A stretch of DNA of 64,000 nucleotides from an uncultured Flavobacteriaceae bacterium (lineage in GTDB: Bacteria > Bacteroidota > Bacteroidia > Flavobacteriales > Flavobacteriaceae): NCBI GenBank assembly GCA_947497145.1, contig CANMFQ010000023.1:1-64000 (forward strand), written 5' to 3'. Under the pieces are notes generated by a model, which saw nothing but the letters and a program-made list of their open reading frames with translations, did no database searches and was not told the DNA's origin. Of the stretch, positions 13,001 through 19,000 are shown one piece after another. Both the position numbers and the translations under genes were made by a program. The stretch's first letter is position 1; each line of letters begins with the position of its first letter.

Positions 13001-16000
13001 TAGAAGTATCGATACTGGTATTGCTATTAAGGTCACTGTATTGATATGGACTTGATGCTGATTCTAAAGCATCTGGACAACCGTCGTCATCGCTGTCTAA
13101 GTCTAATTTGTTTATAATACCATCGTTGTCTTTATCATTATCACATGTTGTTATTGGTAATAAATTACAAATGATTCCATCGCCATTAAAAAGGTTATTT
13201 ACAGTAAACGTAATTGTTTTAATTGTGTTAGTGTTCTCTGGTTTACCTCTAAGTATTCCACCATATCTAGCTGTATTTGAAGGAGTGCCATTTGGATAAG
13301 TATAAGCACCCGTAGCTGGATTATAACCAAAAGAGACCGCATTTGCCCCTGGAAAAACATATTCGTCTAGCTCAAAATCTGCAGTTGTTGCGGTACCTGA
13401 ACCAGATAAAGACATTGTTACATCTGGATTACCAGTAGTGGCATTTACAGCATTTAGATCATTTAAAGCAAACGCAAATTCATGTACAGGTATTGGCGTA
13501 GTAAATGTGTAACTGATAGTAAAATTATTTGCATTAGATGATGACTGAACTAAAATATATTTTGTTCCAATAAATTTATACTCATTTAAAAGCAGGTAAT
13601 TTCTATTCCCATTACTAACAGCAATGGTTCCTCCTGAAGCTGTAGTAGTAGTTCCTACAGAAGAATTAGTAGGGCCTGACCATTGCTTAGTTCCTGTAAT
13701 ATCTGAAAATGGTTCAGAAATACAATTTTCGTTTGCATCTAAAATACCATCATTATCATCGTCTAAATCCACATAATCATTAATACCATCTCCATCTGTA
13801 TCGGTACAAGTCGTGGACGTGTTTTTATCTTGGCTCGTTCCTATACTTTGCCCTGCCGTTTCTGTTCCTGTAGTTGCACCTCCTGTAACTCGTGTTGGTA
13901 TGCCTTTGGTATTGATCGTATTTCCAAAGTTTTTTACCACAGGGGAAACTCCTGAAATCCCTGAGAAACTACCTCCTGTATTTCCTCCAGGCATTGCAGA
14001 ATCGACTAATTGACTATTTACGTGTGTACCTCCTCCTTCTATAGCATCGGAACAACCGTCGCCATCGCTGTCTAGATCTAAACGATTAGGAATTGCATCA
14101 TTATCTTCATTTTTTTCAGTAAAAATTTGAACCTCACCAAGACTTAAAATTCCTGAATCTGTAAGTTGCACTCTAATATATCTTGCAGATCTATTAACAT
14201 AGATGGCACTAGGCATGCCAGCTTCAGTGGTTTCATGAATATCTGATACCCCCGATTGATTTTGTGTTGTAATAATATTGGTTGATGTAAAAGGCACATC
14301 TGAAATAAAAATATGATAATCTGTTAATCTATATTGACAACAATTACTTCTGTTATATATATTAATTGTACTGATATCTTGAATACTTCCTAGGTCTATT
14401 TCCCACCATTGATTAGGACCACTTTGTGTATGCGTAAAATTCGTTAAATTTCCATCAATAGCATTCGCTGCTAAATAACTACTTGAATAATCTGAAGACT
14501 GAGAGACAGTTCCTTGCAATGCAAGGTTAACAACATTCGCTTCATCATCATCTAAAATACCATCGTTATCATCGTCTAAATCACAACCATCACTAATACC
14601 ATCATCATCACTATCTAATACAGCTGGAAAATTATTTGCATTACAACACTCGGTATCTGTACTACCCGATTGCGATTCATTTACCGTTTGCCCTGCTCCT
14701 GCACTAATCGGAATTCCTAATTTAGTAACATCGGTTTCTTCTACTGTATTTCCTAGATTTAACTGTACGTCAGATGTTGAAATTCCTAAATAACCAGTTC
14801 CAGAATTACCAGCAGGCATAGTCGCAGGACTTAAATCACTATAGGCTATAGCTGTTGAGCCTCCTTCTATTGCATCTGGACAGCCATCGCCGTCACTATC
14901 CAAATCTAAATTATTTGGTATGCCATCATTGTCTATATCGCAATAACTTCTTGCAAATAAAGAATAAGCCATCCAATCTCCTGATTGTATATCTACCGAT
15001 TTTATTTTTAGTTCTGTTATCAATGTAGTTCCAACACCTTTTAACATGATGCGTTGGTTTTCAACAAATCCTTTTTTACCTAATACTTTACTTCTAGAAG
15101 CATTATAATTTAATGCTTCAGTAAAACCTACTTCGGCTTCTTGAAAAACAATACCCGCAGGTGTACCTCCATTTATAGTAACATCGAATGCCCCATTAAA
15201 TGAATAATTTCCATCAAAATCTTGAATATAAAAAGCTATTTCATTAGCAGGAACACCAGGTGTAAAAGTCACTATATACTCAGCAGTTCCTATTTTAACC
15301 ATGCGATCATCTCCTCCTCTTCTTTTTATTGAGTATCGTGTTTGACCTTCGTAAAAAGTTGATGTATTTGTGTTTTCATAAAATCCATTTAGTGTGACAT
15401 CTATAACACTAGCTGTTGATCCTTTCCAAATACCATCTTTATTTTGTGATATATAGCCTTCACATTCTTCATCAACATCTAAAATACCATCGTTATCATC
15501 ATCTAAATCATTTATATCTGCAATTCCATCTCCGTCTGAATCTGGATATCCTGAAACTGAAGGATCTGCACACACTGAAGCGGTATCATCTTGAGAATCG
15601 CCTATTGATTGACCGCTAGCGCCAACCTCATTAACCAATACACCATCTGCATTAACTGTTGTATATGCTATTGATCCATCTGTTTTTAAGTCTGATAATT
15701 TAATTGTTCCATCACCTTCAATAGCATCGGGGCAACCATCGCCATCACTGTCTAAATCAATACGATTTGGAATACCATCACCATCAGTATCTAAATCATC
15801 AAAAATTTGAACTTCTGCTATATTCAATCGTTCACTTCCTGACAACTGTATTCTAACATAACGCCCTGTTCTATTTATAGGAATAACCGAAGGACTTAAC
15901 GCTTGAGTGGTTTTGTGAATATCTAAAACACCCTCTTGATTCTGAGTATCTTCTAAATCTGTGTTTGTAAATGGTAAATCTGACACCAAAATATGATAAT

Positions 16001-19000
16001 CTTCTAATCTATCTTGGCAACAATCTGTCCTATTAAATAGATTAATAAAACTTATATTTTCAACACTACCTAGGTCTATTTGCCACCATTGATTAGCTAC
16101 TGCATTTGTTGTATGAGTGAAATTTGTTAAATTGCCATCTATAGCATTACTTGCAGAATAAGTATTTAAAGTAGAGGATTGTGTTGCCGTACCCGATAGT
16201 GCAACATTATTTGCCGTTGCGTCTTCATTAACATCTAAAATACCATCGTTATCATCGTCTAAATCGCATCCATCTGCAACATTATCACCATCGGTATCAG
16301 GTATACCTTGGTAATTATCTGGTTCTGGACAACATTCAGTATCCTTACTTGCAGCTTGCGATTCTCCAATGGTTTGCCCTGTACCAGCACTGGTAGGTAC
16401 ACCATTACCGTTTACAGCAGTTCCTAAATTTTGCTGCTCACCAGTTTCTGAGAGTCCATTATAATTTGGTCCAGAATTACCCCCAGATATACTAGAAGTA
16501 CTTAAACTTGATGCTGTTAAACTAGCTCCACCTTCAATAGCATCGGGGCAGCCATCACCATCACTATCTAAATCGTGTTGATTTTCGATACCATCGCCAT
16601 CCATATCGCAATCGATATGAAATCTTGGGATGACTTTTTCTGTTGTAGAATGTGACCCTTGTAAACTAAACACAGTATATCCGATAGATTTGATACGCTT
16701 GGTTCTATCAATACCTATTAAAGTAACATCGCCTTGACTACTTGCAGAACAGGCTACAAAATGAAGTCCATCTGCATCTGTTCCTTTTGTTAATCCTGTA
16801 TTATTAGTTATCGTTATATCTATATTAGATACTCGTCTTCCATTTTCGTAAGTAATATAAAAGTCACCAAATTTAGCATTTGCATCATTTTCTCGTAATG
16901 CCCAATCAATAGTGTCCTCAGCAGGCCATACGGGGTGATCAAAATCGATATTTATTTCTTTCCCAATGACATCTGCATCTCCATAATGCCACTGAATTCT
17001 ATAATCAGTATATTTATTTCGTAATTCTACTTTGGTCTCAACAACTCTTTTGCTGTTTGCTATATTTACGGTAGCCGTATGCCATTGCAATATAGAAGTC
17101 GGTACAATATCTGATTTACAAATTTCAGCGGTATCTAAGATTCCGTCATTATCATCATCAAGATCACAATCATCTCCAACCGTATCACCATCAAATGTTG
17201 AATATAAAGAACTATTAGGGTTACACGAATCACATTCATTAGACTGTACAGCACTATTTATAGCTGTTCCAACTTGATTACTTGTACCGCCCGGTATGCC
17301 ATTAGCATCAACAGGATGTTGGGTAATATCAATACGATTTCGTTTATCTAAATCTGAAAATTTATAGGTACTTGAATTGGCTTCTAAAGCGTCTGGACAA
17401 CCATCGTTATCACTGTCTGTATCTAAATAATTAGGTGTTCCATCATTATCAGTATCTTGAGGATTGCTTGGGTCTGGCCCAACTTCTACACTGTCTAAAA
17501 TACCATCGTTATCTGAATCGTAATCTAAACTATTAGAAATTCCATCTCCATCTGAATCGTTTGATTTTAATTGAAAACTCATTTCCAAATCGGTATAATA
17601 CCCCGAACTAGGCCCTAAACCTGTTACCCAAAATTTGATTTGCTTGGTTGCTCCTAAAACTTGAATGGTTCCTCCAGCCAAAGATCTAATGTCTGAAGTT
17701 GTTTTATACACATCACTATATGCATTTATATTTCCATTGAATTTTCTTACTTGATTATAAAAAGCATTATCAGTAACAATTAATTGAGAATTACCAGATA
17801 ATTTTTTTAAAACTAAATTTGGGCTTACAAGCTGAAACTGAGCTGCTGTTCTATAATATTGCCCTGTTGGATCTAGATAATTAAGTATAAATGCGCCTAA
17901 ACGTTCTATGTTAATTATGGGATTCTCTACTGTTTTATCAAAATCTATGGTTAAAACTGTTGGTGTAGAATTTCGATACGACAATTGATGTCTAAGCGGA
18001 TAGTGACCATTTATTACATTTCCAGTATCTTCCCAATACACACCTGTATGTATTGAGGCTCCACCATTAGTAGCTACACTATTAAATATGCCCGATTGTG
18101 TTGTATGTGTTTCATTTTGAATAAAATAATAATTAGTTGTTCCAGAACCTGATCTTGTCATAGAAACTTTAATCCCATTAGTAGTTTCTGATGATGTAAC
18201 ATTTGTTCCTATTCCTGTCCAAGTTTGACTATAACCATAGGTATCATTATTTTCATCACTGTCTAATATACCATCGTTATCATCATCGGGATCTAAAACA
18301 TTAATAATACCATCGTTATCAGTATCCAAACTTTCTTTATCTCGATAATCTAAATCTCCCGTAGTTGCTCCAATATCGTTATCGGCATCATTTGTATAAG
18401 AAGTGGGATTGTTTGAAAATGTTCCGTTTACATCTCCATAATTATCTGCCCATTCAATATTATTATCTAACCCATTATTTCCAACCGTTCCCGATAAGCT
18501 TAATCCAAATTCTTGGGTATCAGAAACACCATCATTATCACTATCGGAATCTCTAAAATCTAACACCTTATCATTATCTGAATTAATCGGATAATACTCA
18601 TTTGCATAAACGTTTCTAATTCCAAGAGCATTAACAGCACCCGTTGGAGCAATAAAACCTTTAGTAGTTTGAAATTCAATATTATCTGGCACACCATCAT
18701 TATCACTATCTAAATCTCTATGATCTGGTATTCCATCATTATCTGTATCTAATCCTCTATATAATCTTGGAGATCGAAAAAGAAAATAGTCCCGATTGGC
18801 TTCAGTGCTCCCTGATGCTCCAACAAACTCAAAAGATAAATTACCTGAAGCAGGAATAGTAGTAGGAAAAAACACTCTTAAAATAGATTTACCTACAGAA
18901 GTATTACTTGGCACAGAATTTATTGTTCCTGTAGCACTATTTGAATAGGTAACTGCACCTGTTCTAGAATTTATACTCACATAGGTTGTTCCATTTATTT

